This document shows, piece after piece, positions 35,063 to 43,709 of a stretch of 64,000 nt of DNA (position 1 is the stretch's first letter; every line of letters begins with the position of its first letter). Under the pieces are notes generated by a model, which was not told where the DNA came from, searched no databases, and worked only from the letters and a program-made list of their open reading frames with translations. Origin of the DNA: Lachnoclostridium edouardi (GTDB lineage Bacteria > Bacillota > Clostridia > Lachnospirales > Lachnospiraceae). The DNA lies in the NCBI RefSeq assembly GCF_900240245.1, contig NZ_OESQ01000001.1:192566-256565 (forward strand), in the 5' to 3' direction. Both the position numbers and the translations under genes were made by a program.

Positions 35063-36340
35063 CTATTTTCTGTAAATGATTTCCTCTCTTCCAGGGCCGT
35101 TGGATACCATGGTAATAGGAGTTTCCAGTTCTTTTTCAATAAACTCAATATATTTTCTGCAGTTTTCAGGAAGGTCATCATATTTTTTAATTCCCCGGAT
35201 ATCACATTTCCATCCAGGCAGCACCTGAAGCACTGGTTTTGCCTTTTCCAACTCTACAGTAGTTGGGAAATCTTTTGTAATCTGCCCGTTAATCTCATAT
35301 CCTACACATACAGGGATTTGCTCTAAATATCCTAAAACGTCTAAAACAGTTAAGGCTACCTCTGTAGCTCCCTGGATTCTGCAGCCGTAGCGGCTGGCTA
35401 CTGTATCAAACCATCCCATTCTTCTGGGACGTCCTGTAGTGGCTCCAAATTCTCCGTGGTCTCCGCCCCGTCTTCTCAGCTGGTCCGCCTCGTCCCCAAA
35501 AATTTCGCTGACAAAGGCTCCTGCTCCTACTGCGCTGGAGTAGGCTTTTACAACTGTAGTAATCTGCTTAATCTCATAAGGAGGAATTCCTGCGCCAATA
35601 GCCCCGTAAGCCGCTAAGGTGGAGGAAGATGTTACCATAGGATAAATTCCGTGGTCAGGGTCCTTTAAAGAGCCAAGCTGTCCCTCCAGCAAAATTTTCT
35701 TTCCTGACTGAATGGCCTCATACAGATATTTAGATACGTCGCACACATAAGGGGCCACCATCTCTTTGTACTCCATCATTGTGCTGTAAAGCTTTTCAGG
35801 GTCTAAAAGGGGCTTGTGATACAGATGCTCTAAAAGCACGTTTTTCATTTCGCAGATGCGGACTACCTTTTCCTTTAAAGATTCCTGGTCAAATAATTCG
35901 CTGACCTGAAAGCCGATTTTTGCATATTTATCTGAATAAAAGGGAGCGATGCCTGATTTTGTGGAGCCAAAGGATTTGCCTCCCAGACGTTCCTCCTCAT
36001 ATTCATCAAATAAAATGTGGTATGGCATTAAAATCTGGGCTCTGTCTGACACCAGAATTTTCGGTTCCGGAACTCCCTGATCTACTAATGATTTTATTTC
36101 CTTTATTAAATATGGAATATTAAGGGCAACACCGTTGCCTATAATACTTGTGGTGTGGTTGTAAAATACTCCTGAAGGCAGCAGGTGAAGTGCAAATCTT
36201 CCATAGTTGTTAATAATTGTATGTCCTGCGTTGCTTCCTCCCTGGAAACGAATAATAATATCTGACTCCTGAGCCAGCATATCTGTAATTTTACCTTTTC
36301 CTTCGTCTCCCCAGTTTGCTCCTACAATCGCTCTAACCAT
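35063..36340 (-). CDS. purA: Adenylosuccinate synthetase
   Basis: A 425-residue GTP-dependent enzyme joining IMP and aspartate on the way to AMP. The N-terminal GANWGDEGKGKITD, QGGSNAGHTI, and the later TTGRPRRMGWFD are present. AGGAGG precedes the ATG. Its partner enzyme purB is two genes upstream, separated by a LysR gene and a terminator, so purA is likely transcribed separately. Length is normal. Confidence 0.97.
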   Translation of the reverse strand: MVRAIVGANWGDEGKGKITDMLAQESDIIIRFQGGSNAGHTIINNYGRFALHLLPSGVFYNHTTSIIGNGVALNIPYLIKEIKSLVDQGVPEPKILVSDRAQILMPYHILFDEYEEERLGGKSFGSTKSGIAPFYSDKYAKIGFQVSELFDQESLKEKVVRICEMKNVLLEHLYHKPLLDPEKLYSTMMEYKEMVAPYVCDVSKYLYEAIQSGKKILLEGQLGSLKDPDHGIYPMVTSSSTLAAYGAIGAGIPPYEIKQITTVVKAYSSAVGAGAFVSEIFGDEADQLRRRGGDHGEFGATTGRPRRMGWFDTVASRYGCRIQGATEVALTVLDVLGYLEQIPVCVGYEINGQITKDFPTTVELEKAKPVLQVLPGWKCDIRGIKKYDDLPENCRKYIEFIEKELETPITMVSNGPGREEIIYRK

Positions 36341-36405
36341 TTGACTTATTTCCTCCTTACAAGTATAAAATTATGTTTTTATAATAAATATGTAATTAAA
36401 AAGAC

Positions 36406-36450
36406 GGCAGTACGATAGTCAGGTCAACTGCCTGTATTTATCATACTGCC
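36406..36450 (-). terminator. Terminator after the LysR gene
   Basis: 12-bp arms (36406-36417 and 36439-36450, one mismatch or wobble) with a smaller CAGG/CCTG stem inside. On the minus strand GTCTTTTTAATT follows. It ends purC-purB-lysR transcripts before purA. The 161-nt gap also must hold the purA promoter, which was not identified with confidence. Confidence 0.75.
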
Positions 36451-36501
36451 AGAAATAGCATAAGTAAAATCAATATTTATTATGATATACATAAGTCAAA
36501 A

Positions 36502-37392
36502 TTATGTGTCTGATTGAATCATAGAAAGAAGGCAGGAGGCGGGAGCTGATATTAACTTTCTGTCTCCAGTAACAATAGAAAAGTATCTTTTTGGCATTTC
36601 CTTTTCAAATTTCAAAGGAAATACCTGCTCCTTTTTTAAAGCTTCCTCTGCAAAACCGCTCATTACACAGCCGATTCCCAAATTCCTTCTGACAAACTGC
36701 ACTACCATGTCGCTGGTTGCCAGCTCAAATTCCGGTTCTGGAAAAACTTCCTGCTGTTCTAAAAATTGATCCATAAAGGCTCTTGTGCTTGTATTTTTCT
36801 CCAAAAAAACGCAGGGGTAATCTAAGAGAATTTTGTAGGAAAGCAGCTTTTTTTGAAGATGCCTAAGCTGGCTGCCTGCAATAAAAATATTCTCAATCTG
36901 CTTTACCTCTACAGCCTCCAGTCCCTTTTCCATTTGAAAAGGGGTGCTGACAACGGCAAAATCAATATTTCCAGCCTCTAAGGCCTGAATTGTCTCAGGA
37001 GTAGGGCCGTTTGAAACATTGACCTTAACGCCAGGATATTTTTGATGGAACTTTTCTAAATACGGAAGAAGGAAAAACTGAAGAGTCATGTCGCTGGCTC
37101 CGATGCGCACCTCCCCTGTTTCCAGGTTAATAAAACGGCGCACCATAGTTTCTCCTTTTTCCAGATTTTCTATTCCCCGGCTTACATAAGCAGAAAGGAT
37201 TTCCCCTTCCCTAGTAAGCTTTACTCCTTTGGCTGTTCTCACAAAAAGCTTGGCGCCTAAGGAAGTCTCCAGCTGCTTGATTGCCTGACTGACAGCCGGC
37301 TGAGAAATACATAAAGCTTCAGCGGCTGCAGTAAGGCTGCCTGATTTTTGCACATAGTAAAATACCTTGTAATATTCCAGATTAATACTCAT
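36502..37392 (-). CDS. LysR family transcriptional regulator
   Basis: A 296-residue LysR-type regulator. The N-terminal winged helix (about 1-60, SLTAAAEALCISQPAVSQAIKQ) is followed by a periplasmic-binding-like effector domain from about 88. It starts 9 nt after the purB stop with no clear Shine-Dalgarno sequence, so it may be translated by coupling. Its targets and effector are unknown. LysR genes often control a divergent neighbour, but here it lies inside a purine run on the same strand. Confidence 0.9.
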   Translation of the reverse strand: MSINLEYYKVFYYVQKSGSLTAAAEALCISQPAVSQAIKQLETSLGAKLFVRTAKGVKLTREGEILSAYVSRGIENLEKGETMVRRFINLETGEVRIGASDMTLQFFLLPYLEKFHQKYPGVKVNVSNGPTPETIQALEAGNIDFAVVSTPFQMEKGLEAVEVKQIENIFIAGSQLRHLQKKLLSYKILLDYPCVFLEKNTSTRAFMDQFLEQQEVFPEPEFELATSDMVVQFVRRNLGIGCVMSGFAEEALKKEQVFPLKFEKEMPKRYFSIVTGDRKLISAPASCLLSMIQSDT

Positions 37393-37401
37393 ATGATAAT
37401 T

Positions 37402-38832
37402 CTAAACATTAATTTCAGCCGTCATACCCAGGATATCTTTGTTGTCATTTAAAATAGGATTTATAACCTGAGAAAGGAACTCTTCTACCTGCTTTGGCGC
37501 CCGTCCCACATATCTGAGAGGCTCCATAGTTTTATTCAATTCTTCTAAGGTCAGTCCAAAAGCAGGATCTGCGGCAATCAGCTCTAACAGGTTGTTGTCC
37601 TTTCCTAATTCCTTCACATTTCTGCCTGCTTCCATGGAAAGGGTACGGATTTTCTCGTGAAGTTCCTGTCTGTCGCCTCCCGCCTTTACTGCATCCATCA
37701 TAATATTTTCTGTAGCCATAAATGGCAGCTCGGCCATAAGATGCTTTTCAATAACCTTAGGATATACGACTAAGCCGTCCACTACATTTAAGTATAAGTC
37801 TAAAATGCCGTCCACAGTCAGAAAGCCTTCTGGAACGCTTAACCTTTTATTGGCAGAGTCATCTAAGGTTCTTTCAAACCACTGAGTAGCAGACACCAGC
37901 ATAGGGTTCATCACATCTGCCATTACATAATTGGCAAGAGAGGCAATGCGCTCGCTTCTCATTGGGTTTCTCTTGTAAGCCATAGCGGAAGAACCGATCT
38001 GAGTTTTTTCAAAAGGCTCCTCCACCTCCTTTAAATGCTGAAGGAGACGGATATCATTGGAAAACTTGTGAGCGCTTTGAGCAATGCCGGCCAGCACATT
38101 CACAACCTTTGTATCTATTTTCCTGGAGTAGGTCTGGCCTGACACTGGATAGCACTCTGCAAATCCCATTTTTTCTGCAATCATTTGATCTGCCTGGCGG
38201 CATTTTTCGTGATCACCGTCAAACAACTCTAAAAAGCTGGCCTGCGTTCCTGTAGTTCCTTTTGAGCCTAAAAGCTTTAAGGAATTCATTACGTGGTCCA
38301 GATCTTCTAAATCTAAGCACAGCTCCTGAAGCCATAATGTAGCTCTTTTTCCCACTGTAGTAGGCTGTGCCGGCTGAAAATGAGTAAATGCCAAAGTGGG
38401 CTGATTTTTATACTGGTCTGCAAATTTAGACAGCTCGGCCATTACATTGATCAGCTTTTTTCTCACCAGCTTTAAGGCTTCCTTCATAATAATAATATCT
38501 GTGTTGTCTCCTACATAACAGGATGTAGCTCCCAGATGGATGATGCCCTTTGCCTCAGGACACTGCTGTCCGTAAGCGTACACGTGGGACATTACGTCGT
38601 GGCGCACTAAGCGCTCTCTTTCTTTTGCCACTTCATAGTTAATGTCGTCTGCATGGCTTTTCAGTTCTTTTATCTGCTCCTCTGTAATAGGCAGTCCCAG
38701 TTCTTTTTCTGTCTCAGCTAAAGCTATCCAAAGTCTTCTCCATGTTCTGAATTTCATGTCAGGAGAAAAAATATACTGCATCTCCCTGCTTGCATAGCGC
38801 TCTGATAATGGACTTACATATCTGTCGTTCAT
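37402..38832 (-). CDS. purB: Adenylosuccinate lyase
   Basis: A 476-residue member of the fumarase/aspartase superfamily that cleaves SAICAR and adenylosuccinate. The conserved THFQPAQPTTVGKR segment and the signature GSSAMAYKRNPMRSE with catalytic serine loop are present. The long form (about 476 residues) resembles the eukaryote-like type common in Clostridia rather than the 430-residue B. subtilis type. AGGAGG precedes the start. It lies about 50 nt downstream of purC. Confidence 0.96.
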   Translation of the reverse strand: MNDRYVSPLSERYASREMQYIFSPDMKFRTWRRLWIALAETEKELGLPITEEQIKELKSHADDINYEVAKERERLVRHDVMSHVYAYGQQCPEAKGIIHLGATSCYVGDNTDIIIMKEALKLVRKKLINVMAELSKFADQYKNQPTLAFTHFQPAQPTTVGKRATLWLQELCLDLEDLDHVMNSLKLLGSKGTTGTQASFLELFDGDHEKCRQADQMIAEKMGFAECYPVSGQTYSRKIDTKVVNVLAGIAQSAHKFSNDIRLLQHLKEVEEPFEKTQIGSSAMAYKRNPMRSERIASLANYVMADVMNPMLVSATQWFERTLDDSANKRLSVPEGFLTVDGILDLYLNVVDGLVVYPKVIEKHLMAELPFMATENIMMDAVKAGGDRQELHEKIRTLSMEAGRNVKELGKDNNLLELIAADPAFGLTLEELNKTMEPLRYVGRAPKQVEEFLSQVINPILNDNKDILGMTAEINV

Positions 38833-38883
38833 TGCCGTTCCTCCTCATTTTAGATGCGCCACAGATCTTTTATTTACAGTTGT

Positions 38884-39591
38884 CTACTGAATTCCAAGAC
38901 GTCTGAACACTTCCTGGTACGCATCTTCTACATTTCCTAAATCTCTGCGGAAACGGTCTTTATCCAGCTTCTCGTGTGTCTCCTTGTCCCACAGTCTGCA
39001 TGTATCAGGGGAAACCTCGTCGGCCAGAATAATCTTTCCATGGTAACGGCCGAACTCAATCTTAAAGTCGATCAGCTCAATACCCAGGCTGTCAAAATAT
39101 TCTCTCATTACGTCATTTACAATGAAAGCATACTTTGTAATATCCTCGATCTCTTCTTCTGTAGCCAGATCTAAAGCTAAAGCGTAGTATTTGTTAATAA
39201 ATGGGTCGCCTAAGTCGTCGTTCTTATAGCTGAACTCTAAAGTTGGCTGGGAAAACTTTATGCCTTCCTCCATACCCATTTTTTTTGCAAAGCTGCCTGC
39301 AGAAAAGTTTCTGATGATTACTTCCAGAGGAACGATCTCCACTTTTTTTACAGCTGTCTCTCTGTCGCTTAATTCCTCAACCAGATGAGTAGGCACTCCC
39401 TTTTTCTCTAAAAGCTTGAAAATATGGTTGGTCATACGATTGTTAATGGCGCCTTTTCCAACAATGGTGCCTTTCTTTAAACCGTTAAATGCTGTGGCGT
39501 CGTCTTTATAATCTACGATTAATACATCAGGATCTTCTGTAGTATAAACCTTTTTTGCCTTACCTTCGTACAGTAATTCTTTCTTTTCCAT
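38884..39591 (-). CDS. purC: SAICAR synthetase
   Basis: A 235-residue enzyme that condenses CAIR with aspartate to give SAICAR, whose fumarate is then removed by PurB. It has the N-terminal [26 protein letters not shown] and the ending signature [15 protein letters not shown]. It is the first gene of purC-purB-lysR, with a promoter at 39660-39688 and no obvious riboswitch in the 64-nt leader. Confidence 0.97.
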   Translation of the reverse strand: MEKKELLYEGKAKKVYTTEDPDVLIVDYKDDATAFNGLKKGTIVGKGAINNRMTNHIFKLLEKKGVPTHLVEELSDRETAVKKVEIVPLEVIIRNFSAGSFAKKMGMEEGIKFSQPTLEFSYKNDDLGDPFINKYYALALDLATEEEIEDITKYAFIVNDVMREYFDSLGIELIDFKIEFGRYHGKIILADEVSPDTCRLWDKETHEKLDKDRFRRDLGNVEDAYQEVFRRLGIQ

Positions 39592-39659
39592 AAGTAATCA
39601 CCAGTCCTTTTCATAAGATTTATAAGTTTTTAATATAAAAGTACTATGTTTCAGTAGAA

Positions 39660-39688
39660 ATTATAATACACTCTTTACATCAATGCAA
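39660..39688 (-). promoter_or_regulatory. Probable promoter of purC-purB-lysR
   Basis: Minus strand TATAAT (39660-39665) is perfect; the -35 TTGCAT (39683-39688) is a partial match; the spacer is 17 bp. It lies about 70 nt upstream of purC. Confidence 0.6.
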
Positions 39689-39733
39689 GAACCTTAGTCA
39701 TTAAACTTTCTAATAAATTATCCCTGTCTCCGC

Positions 39734-40024
39734 TTAATTACCCTTATTCTCATAATACTGCTTTTGCCTGTAAATCTGAATCACTCCGTCTTTTAACTGA
39801 AAGGTGATTCCGTATATAGTTTCTGCCGTCCATTCATTTTCTAAGGCTGATTTTTCTTCATACAGCTTTTCTGAAGAAAACCGTATTACAGGGTATGTAT
39901 TAAGAAACCACGCTGCCTCTAAAATGAAAGCAGCGACACAAATCCTTCTCACAGTCAGACAGGCAGGGGTAATTATTTTTCTCCACGGCTTTTTTCTTCT
40001 GTCCTTATAGCCTTTTATTATAAT
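39734..40024 (-). CDS. Small single-pass membrane protein, apparent non-AUG start
   Basis: A frame of 96 codons with no homologue recognised. No ATG, GTG or TTG start has a ribosome-binding site: the first GTG (39952) has none. The frame stays open another 24 codons upstream to AGGAGG at 40030-40035, with ATT at 40024 (5-nt spacing) or ATA at 40021 (8 nt). The added residues give a basic N-tail (KGYKDRRKKPWRKI), then a hydrophobic segment (VAAFILEAAWFLNTYPV), then a charged external domain of about 45 residues. This is a sensible type II membrane topology. It lies 21 nt after the M20 peptidase gene. Confidence 0.6.
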   Translation of the reverse strand: MIIKGYKDRRKKPWRKIITPACLTVRRICVAAFILEAAWFLNTYPVIRFSSEKLYEEKSALENEWTAETIYGITFQLKDGVIQIYRQKQYYENKGN

Positions 40025-40045
40025 AACAGCCTCCTTTATAAGCTA

Positions 40046-41152
40046 TCATGCTTTCATCAGTTCCAATACTAAGAGAGCTGTTTTGTTCAGCTGCTCTACG
40101 GCGATGCACTCATTGGCTGTGTGGGCGTTCTGCATACCGATGCCGATTCCCACAGACTGAATTCCATGTTCATTGTGAATGTTGCTGTCGCAACCGCCGC
40201 CGGAAGCTACATACCGCACTGGGCAGTCTAATGCTTTATAACATTTTTCCAGAAGCACGCACACTGGATCTTCCGGAGTTACTTTATATGGGTTATAAGC
40301 TCTGGCAGTAGTGTATTTTAGCTCTGCTCCGTATTTGTCGCAGGCTGCCTGCATAGCGGCTATCATCTGCCTGCCTTGCTCCTCCAGCTTATTTAAATCT
40401 GTGCTGCGGGCCTCTGCAATTACGTTTGCATATGGAGATACAATATTAGTAGGACCTTCTGCTTTAAATGTGCCTATGTTGGCGGTAGTCTCGCTGTCAA
40501 CTCTAAGCAGCTTCATATTGGCAATGCCTTCTGCGGCGGCTAATATGGCGCTTATTCCAGTTTCAGGAGCAATGCCTGCATGAGCCGGCTTGCCGAAAAT
40601 TTCAAAGTTAAAGTTAGTCTGACCTGGACATGTATAGCATGTAGTTCCAATGTCTCCGTTCATATCTAATACAATACCCATTTTGCTTTTCAGCTTAGAG
40701 TAATCTGCATGTTTGGCTCCGTGAAGGCCGCACTCCTCCCCTACGCTGAAGAAAATCTCTACAGGTCTTGTTTTTATGCCTTCTTCTTTTACTGTGCGCA
40801 AAGCTTCCATAACCCCGCTGATGCCTGCTTTGTCATCTGCAGCTAAAATCATAGAGTCTCCTTTGCTGCGGATCATGCCGTCCTCCACATAAGGCTCAAT
40901 ATGATTTCCCGGAACTACAGTATCTAAATGAGCGCTGAGCATCACTGGCTCTAAGGTTTCGTCACCTTTTAAATAAGCGTAAATATTGTATCCGTTAGAT
41001 CCGAATTTATCCCCTATAAAATCAAAATCTACTTCCAGACCCAGATCCTCCAGATCCTTTCTCACTTTGTCGCACATTTCTTTTTCATTTCTGGTTTCAC
41101 TGTTAATCTGTACATACTCCAGAAATGTTTGTAATAATCGTTCTTTATTCAT
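40046..41152 (-). CDS. M20 family metallopeptidase, PepT-like
   Basis: A 368-residue two-zinc M20 peptidase. It has SAHLDTVVPGN, the bridging aspartate in ADDKAGIS, the catalytic EECGLHGAKH and a late CDSNIHN histidine region. The dimerisation domain is at about 175-285. The M20 family includes tripeptidase PepT and related aminoacyl-dipeptidases; this one is a little shorter than PepT (about 410 residues) and its substrate is unknown. It shares its strand with the small membrane protein gene. Confidence 0.88.
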   Translation of the reverse strand: MNKERLLQTFLEYVQINSETRNEKEMCDKVRKDLEDLGLEVDFDFIGDKFGSNGYNIYAYLKGDETLEPVMLSAHLDTVVPGNHIEPYVEDGMIRSKGDSMILAADDKAGISGVMEALRTVKEEGIKTRPVEIFFSVGEECGLHGAKHADYSKLKSKMGIVLDMNGDIGTTCYTCPGQTNFNFEIFGKPAHAGIAPETGISAILAAAEGIANMKLLRVDSETTANIGTFKAEGPTNIVSPYANVIAEARSTDLNKLEEQGRQMIAAMQAACDKYGAELKYTTARAYNPYKVTPEDPVCVLLEKCYKALDCPVRYVASGGGCDSNIHNEHGIQSVGIGIGMQNAHTANECIAVEQLNKTALLVLELMKA

Positions 41153-41247
41153 ACCTATTCTCCTTTTTATTTTTTAGCTGCATCAACAAAAACTTGGCTG
41201 CAGTCTTTTATTATCATATCACAAATAAACAAAAAAAGCATCTAAAA

Positions 41248-41301
41248 AAGCCCTCTGCTTACGTGGAGAAAAATCCTCACATTGATTAAGCAGAAGGCCT
41301 T
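41248..41301 (-). terminator. Terminator of the dapA-dapB-lipoprotein unit
   Basis: Arms 41248-41261 and 41287-41301 pair with one bulge. On the minus strand the stem is followed by CTTTTTTAGATGCTTTTTTT. It begins 5 nt past the lipoprotein stop and lies upstream of the M20 gene. Confidence 0.85.
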
Positions 41302-41305
41302 ATTT

Positions 41306-41605
41306 TTATTCATTTACAGCAGTTGTCCCATCTGTTCCGATTCCGTCGTCAACAGCGTCCTTCATGTCGTCCATTAAGCCGTCGATGACTCCAGTACTTT
41401 CTACTACCTCATCATCTACAGCTGTAGTTGCTGTCTTTCCTCCGGACTGCGTAGTTCCACGTGTGGTTTCTTCCATAGATTGTGTGGTTTCCATACCGCC
41501 TGTGGAGGATTTATCTCCAGTATTATCTTTGCTGCCACATGCAGTAAGCATCATTACAGTCATGGCAAAGCAAATTGCCAGAAAAGTGACTTTGATTTTT
41601 TTCAT
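41306..41605 (-). CDS. Small Thr/Gly/Asp-rich lipoprotein
   Basis: A 99-residue protein with a signal peptide and lipobox (MLTACGS, cysteine at residue 23). The mature part is about 75 residues, rich in Thr, Ser, Gly and Asp and with almost no hydrophobic core, so it is probably unstructured on the cell surface. It starts 80 nt after dapB, ahead of a strong terminator, so it may be co-transcribed with the lysine genes. No family was recognised. Confidence 0.75.
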   Translation of the reverse strand: MKKIKVTFLAICFAMTVMMLTACGSKDNTGDKSSTGGMETTQSMEETTRGTTQSGGKTATTAVDDEVVESTGVIDGLMDDMKDAVDDGIGTDGTTAVNE

Positions 41606-41685
41606 AATAAAAATTCTCCTTTCACATGATATGGTTAGTATATGCGGAAGAAGAATTTTTATATTAGGAATGATTTTCCAGAATT

Positions 41686-42441
41686 TTACCCGATTACATG
41701 GGACATATTGTAAAGTCCAGGTTCTTTGCCTTTTAAAAATTTGGCTGCCGCAACGGCGCCTTTTCCGAAAATAGCTTTTGAGTATGCTGTGTGCTGGAAG
41801 GTGATTACCTCGTCTCTTCCGGCAAAAATCACGTCGTGCTCTCCCACTATGGAGCCGCCCCGTACAGCCTGAATGCCTATTTCCTTTTTATCTCTTTTTA
41901 CACGTTCTGCAGAACGGTCGTATTTATAGTGATATGCCTGATCTAAGGCATCGTTTATTGAGTCTGCCAGGGCCAAGGCTGTGCCGCTGGGAGCATCTAT
42001 TTTCTGATTGTGATGCTTTTCTACTATCTCAATATCAAAATCTGCGGCAGCTAAGATTTTGGCAGCTTCCTGCACGATTTTCAAAAGCAGATTAATTCCA
42101 AGAGACATGTTGGCGGACCGGAGCACAGCTGTTTCTTTACTGGTCTCCCCCACCTTTTTGATCTGTTCCTCAGAAAGACCTGTAGTACAAAGCACCACCG
42201 GAATTTTGTGTTCTTTGCTGTAGTCTAAAAGATGGTCCACTGCTTTAGCAGAAGCGAAATCAATAATTACGTCTACCTCTTCTTTACAATCCTCCAGGGA
42301 AGTAAAAACAGGATAATCATTTTTCTGCACTCCCGTAATATCTACGCCGGCTGTAATCTGAGCGTCTTTATCCTGCTGAACAATTGAAGAAATCACCTGT
42401 CCCATGGCTCCGTTGCAGCCGTGCATTAAAATCTTTACCAT
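41686..42441 (-). CDS. dapB: 4-Hydroxy-tetrahydrodipicolinate reductase
   Basis: A 251-residue enzyme of the lysine/diaminopimelate pathway, using NAD(P)H. The nucleotide loop HGCNGAMGQ is at the N-terminus, and the signature EKHHNQKIDAPSGTAL with the catalytic histidines and lysine is present. A TTG at 42459 extends the frame by six codons, but GAAAGGAG lies inside it, so the ATG at 42441 is the start. It follows dapA by 18 nt. In spore formers the product pathway also supplies dipicolinate. Confidence 0.96.
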   Translation of the reverse strand: MVKILMHGCNGAMGQVISSIVQQDKDAQITAGVDITGVQKNDYPVFTSLEDCKEEVDVIIDFASAKAVDHLLDYSKEHKIPVVLCTTGLSEEQIKKVGETSKETAVLRSANMSLGINLLLKIVQEAAKILAAADFDIEIVEKHHNQKIDAPSGTALALADSINDALDQAYHYKYDRSAERVKRDKKEIGIQAVRGGSIVGEHDVIFAGRDEVITFQHTAYSKAIFGKGAVAAAKFLKGKEPGLYNMSHVIG

Positions 42442-42459
42442 AAGTGTTTCTCCTTTCAA

Positions 42460-43344
42460 TTACAGCAACCCGTAAGCTTCCATCTGCTTTTTCAGTTTCT
42501 CCTGATTTTCAGGCTCCATGTCTGTAAGAGGCAGGCGCATAGGACCTGTTTTTTTGCCCATAAGATTCATCGCCGCTTTTACAGGAATAGGGTTTACCTC
42601 GCAGAATAATTCATTTACTAAAGGAATGGCCTGCAGCTGAAGCTTTGCGCTTGTCTGTACATCCCCGTCTAAATAAGACTGGCAAATGTGGTGGGTCTGT
42701 TTTGGAGCTATATTAGCCAGCACGGAAATAACGCCTTTTCCCCCTAATGCCATCAGAGGCACAATCTGATCGTCGTTTCCAGAGTACACGTCTACGCAGC
42801 CCTCAGCCATGCTCATCAGAGACGCAATTTTAGAAAAGTTTCCGCTGGCTTCCTTTACTCCTACAATGTTTTCTACATTTTTGCAAAGGTAAACAATTGT
42901 CTCCGGCTCAATGTTCACTCCTGTTCTGCCTGGAATGTTATAAAGGAGCACAGGAATCTTTACAGAGTCTGCAACAGCTGTGAAATGGCGGATTAATCCC
43001 TTCTGAGTAGCCTTATTATAATAAGGGGAAACTACTAAAATCCCGTCTGCGCCTGCTTTTTCTGCTTCCTGTGATAAATAAATAGCCGTCTCTGTGCAGT
43101 TAGAACCAGTTCCTGCAACTACAGGAATTCTTTTATTTACCACTTCACATACAAAGCGGATTACTTCAATATGCTCCTCGTGAGTCATTGTGGACGCCTC
43201 TGCAGTGGTGCCGCAGGCAACAATACAATCAGTGCCTCCTGCAATCTGTTCCTCCACCAAATCCTTTAATACATCATAGTTAATTTCTCCATTTTCATAA
43301 AATGGCGTCGCTAAAGCTACTCCTGATCCTTCAAAAATTGCCAT
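42460..43344 (-). CDS. dapA: 4-Hydroxy-tetrahydrodipicolinate synthase
   Basis: A 294-residue TIM-barrel class I aldolase condensing pyruvate and aspartate semialdehyde. The catalytic tyrosine is in LLYNIPGRTGV and the Schiff-base lysine in GVKEASG; the N-terminal CGTTAEASTMTHEEH block is typical. It is the first gene after a lysine riboswitch and its terminator, so it should be shut down at high lysine. AGAGGAAAG precedes the ATG. Confidence 0.97.
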   Translation of the reverse strand: MAIFEGSGVALATPFYENGEINYDVLKDLVEEQIAGGTDCIVACGTTAEASTMTHEEHIEVIRFVCEVVNKRIPVVAGTGSNCTETAIYLSQEAEKAGADGILVVSPYYNKATQKGLIRHFTAVADSVKIPVLLYNIPGRTGVNIEPETIVYLCKNVENIVGVKEASGNFSKIASLMSMAEGCVDVYSGNDDQIVPLMALGGKGVISVLANIAPKQTHHICQSYLDGDVQTSAKLQLQAIPLVNELFCEVNPIPVKAAMNLMGKKTGPMRLPLTDMEPENQEKLKKQMEAYGLL

Positions 43345-43414
43345 AATACTTTCCTCTTTTCTTTCTGTCTCGTTTCACATAATCGTTTATGGGTAAAATA
43401 AATCCCGCCTGAAA

Positions 43415-43462
43415 GGCTTTTTTGATCCCCAGGGAACAAGCTTCCTATGAATCAAAAAAGCC
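43415..43462 (-). repeat. 12-bp perfect inverted repeat overlapping the riboswitch terminator U-tract
   Basis: GGCTTTTTTGAT (43415-43426) and ATCAAAAAAGCC (43451-43462) are perfect complements, 24 nt apart. The second copy is the 3' arm end and U-tract of the lysine-riboswitch terminator on the minus strand. This downstream A-rich arm could therefore pair with the U-tract as a competing or trailing structure. Confidence 0.7.
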
Positions 43463-43480
43463 GGCAACAAAGGCCGGCTC
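43453..43480 (-). terminator. dapA leader: Expression-platform terminator of the lysine riboswitch
   Basis: A GAGCCGGC/GCCGGC G/C-rich stem with a short TTTGTT loop followed by six T on the minus strand. It lies between the lysine aptamer and dapA. When lysine is bound this stem should form and stop transcription. Confidence 0.9.
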
Positions 43481-43499
43481 TTAAAGTTTCCATCATCTT

Positions 43500-43666
43500 T
43501 AAGTAGCTCCCCATCCTTTTGGATGACAGTCGCAGAACTGTTCATTCTGCGCCCAGAAAAAATATTCTCAGGAAATATTCTTCTTCGGCGTTCCTCCCTT
43601 TCGACTGTCTTCTTCTGTGCCTGACACATCCAACAGACTACTGATAATTCACGCAACCTCTACCTT
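43500..43666 (-). promoter_or_regulatory. Lysine riboswitch (L box) of dapA-dapB
   Basis: Read on the minus strand the 345-nt dapA leader carries the conserved lysine aptamer strings in order: AGAGGTTGCG, AGTAGTCTG, AAAGGGAGGAACGCCGAAG, GACTGTC and GGGGAGCTACTT. Long pairing arms lie between them (for example CGCAGAA with TTCTGCG). A terminator follows. The order and spacing match the B. subtilis lysC leader. The fit to dapA/dapB as targets is biological support. Confidence 0.93.
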
Positions 43667-43680
43667 TTATGCATGGTTAG

Positions 43681-43709
43681 ATTCTATCATCATTTATTTA
43701 CCTTGTCAA
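43681..43709 (-). promoter_or_regulatory. Promoter of the lysine-riboswitch transcript
   Basis: Minus strand TTGACA (43704-43709) and TAGAAT (43681-43686), 17-bp spacer. It overlaps the last codons of the cobalamin adenosyltransferase-like gene and starts transcription just ahead of the aptamer. Confidence 0.75.

Noticed and set aside
43387-43656. An 89-codon minus-strand frame upstream of dapA
   Set aside because: It lies wholly within the lysine riboswitch and its terminator, has no family match, and its composition follows the RNA structure.
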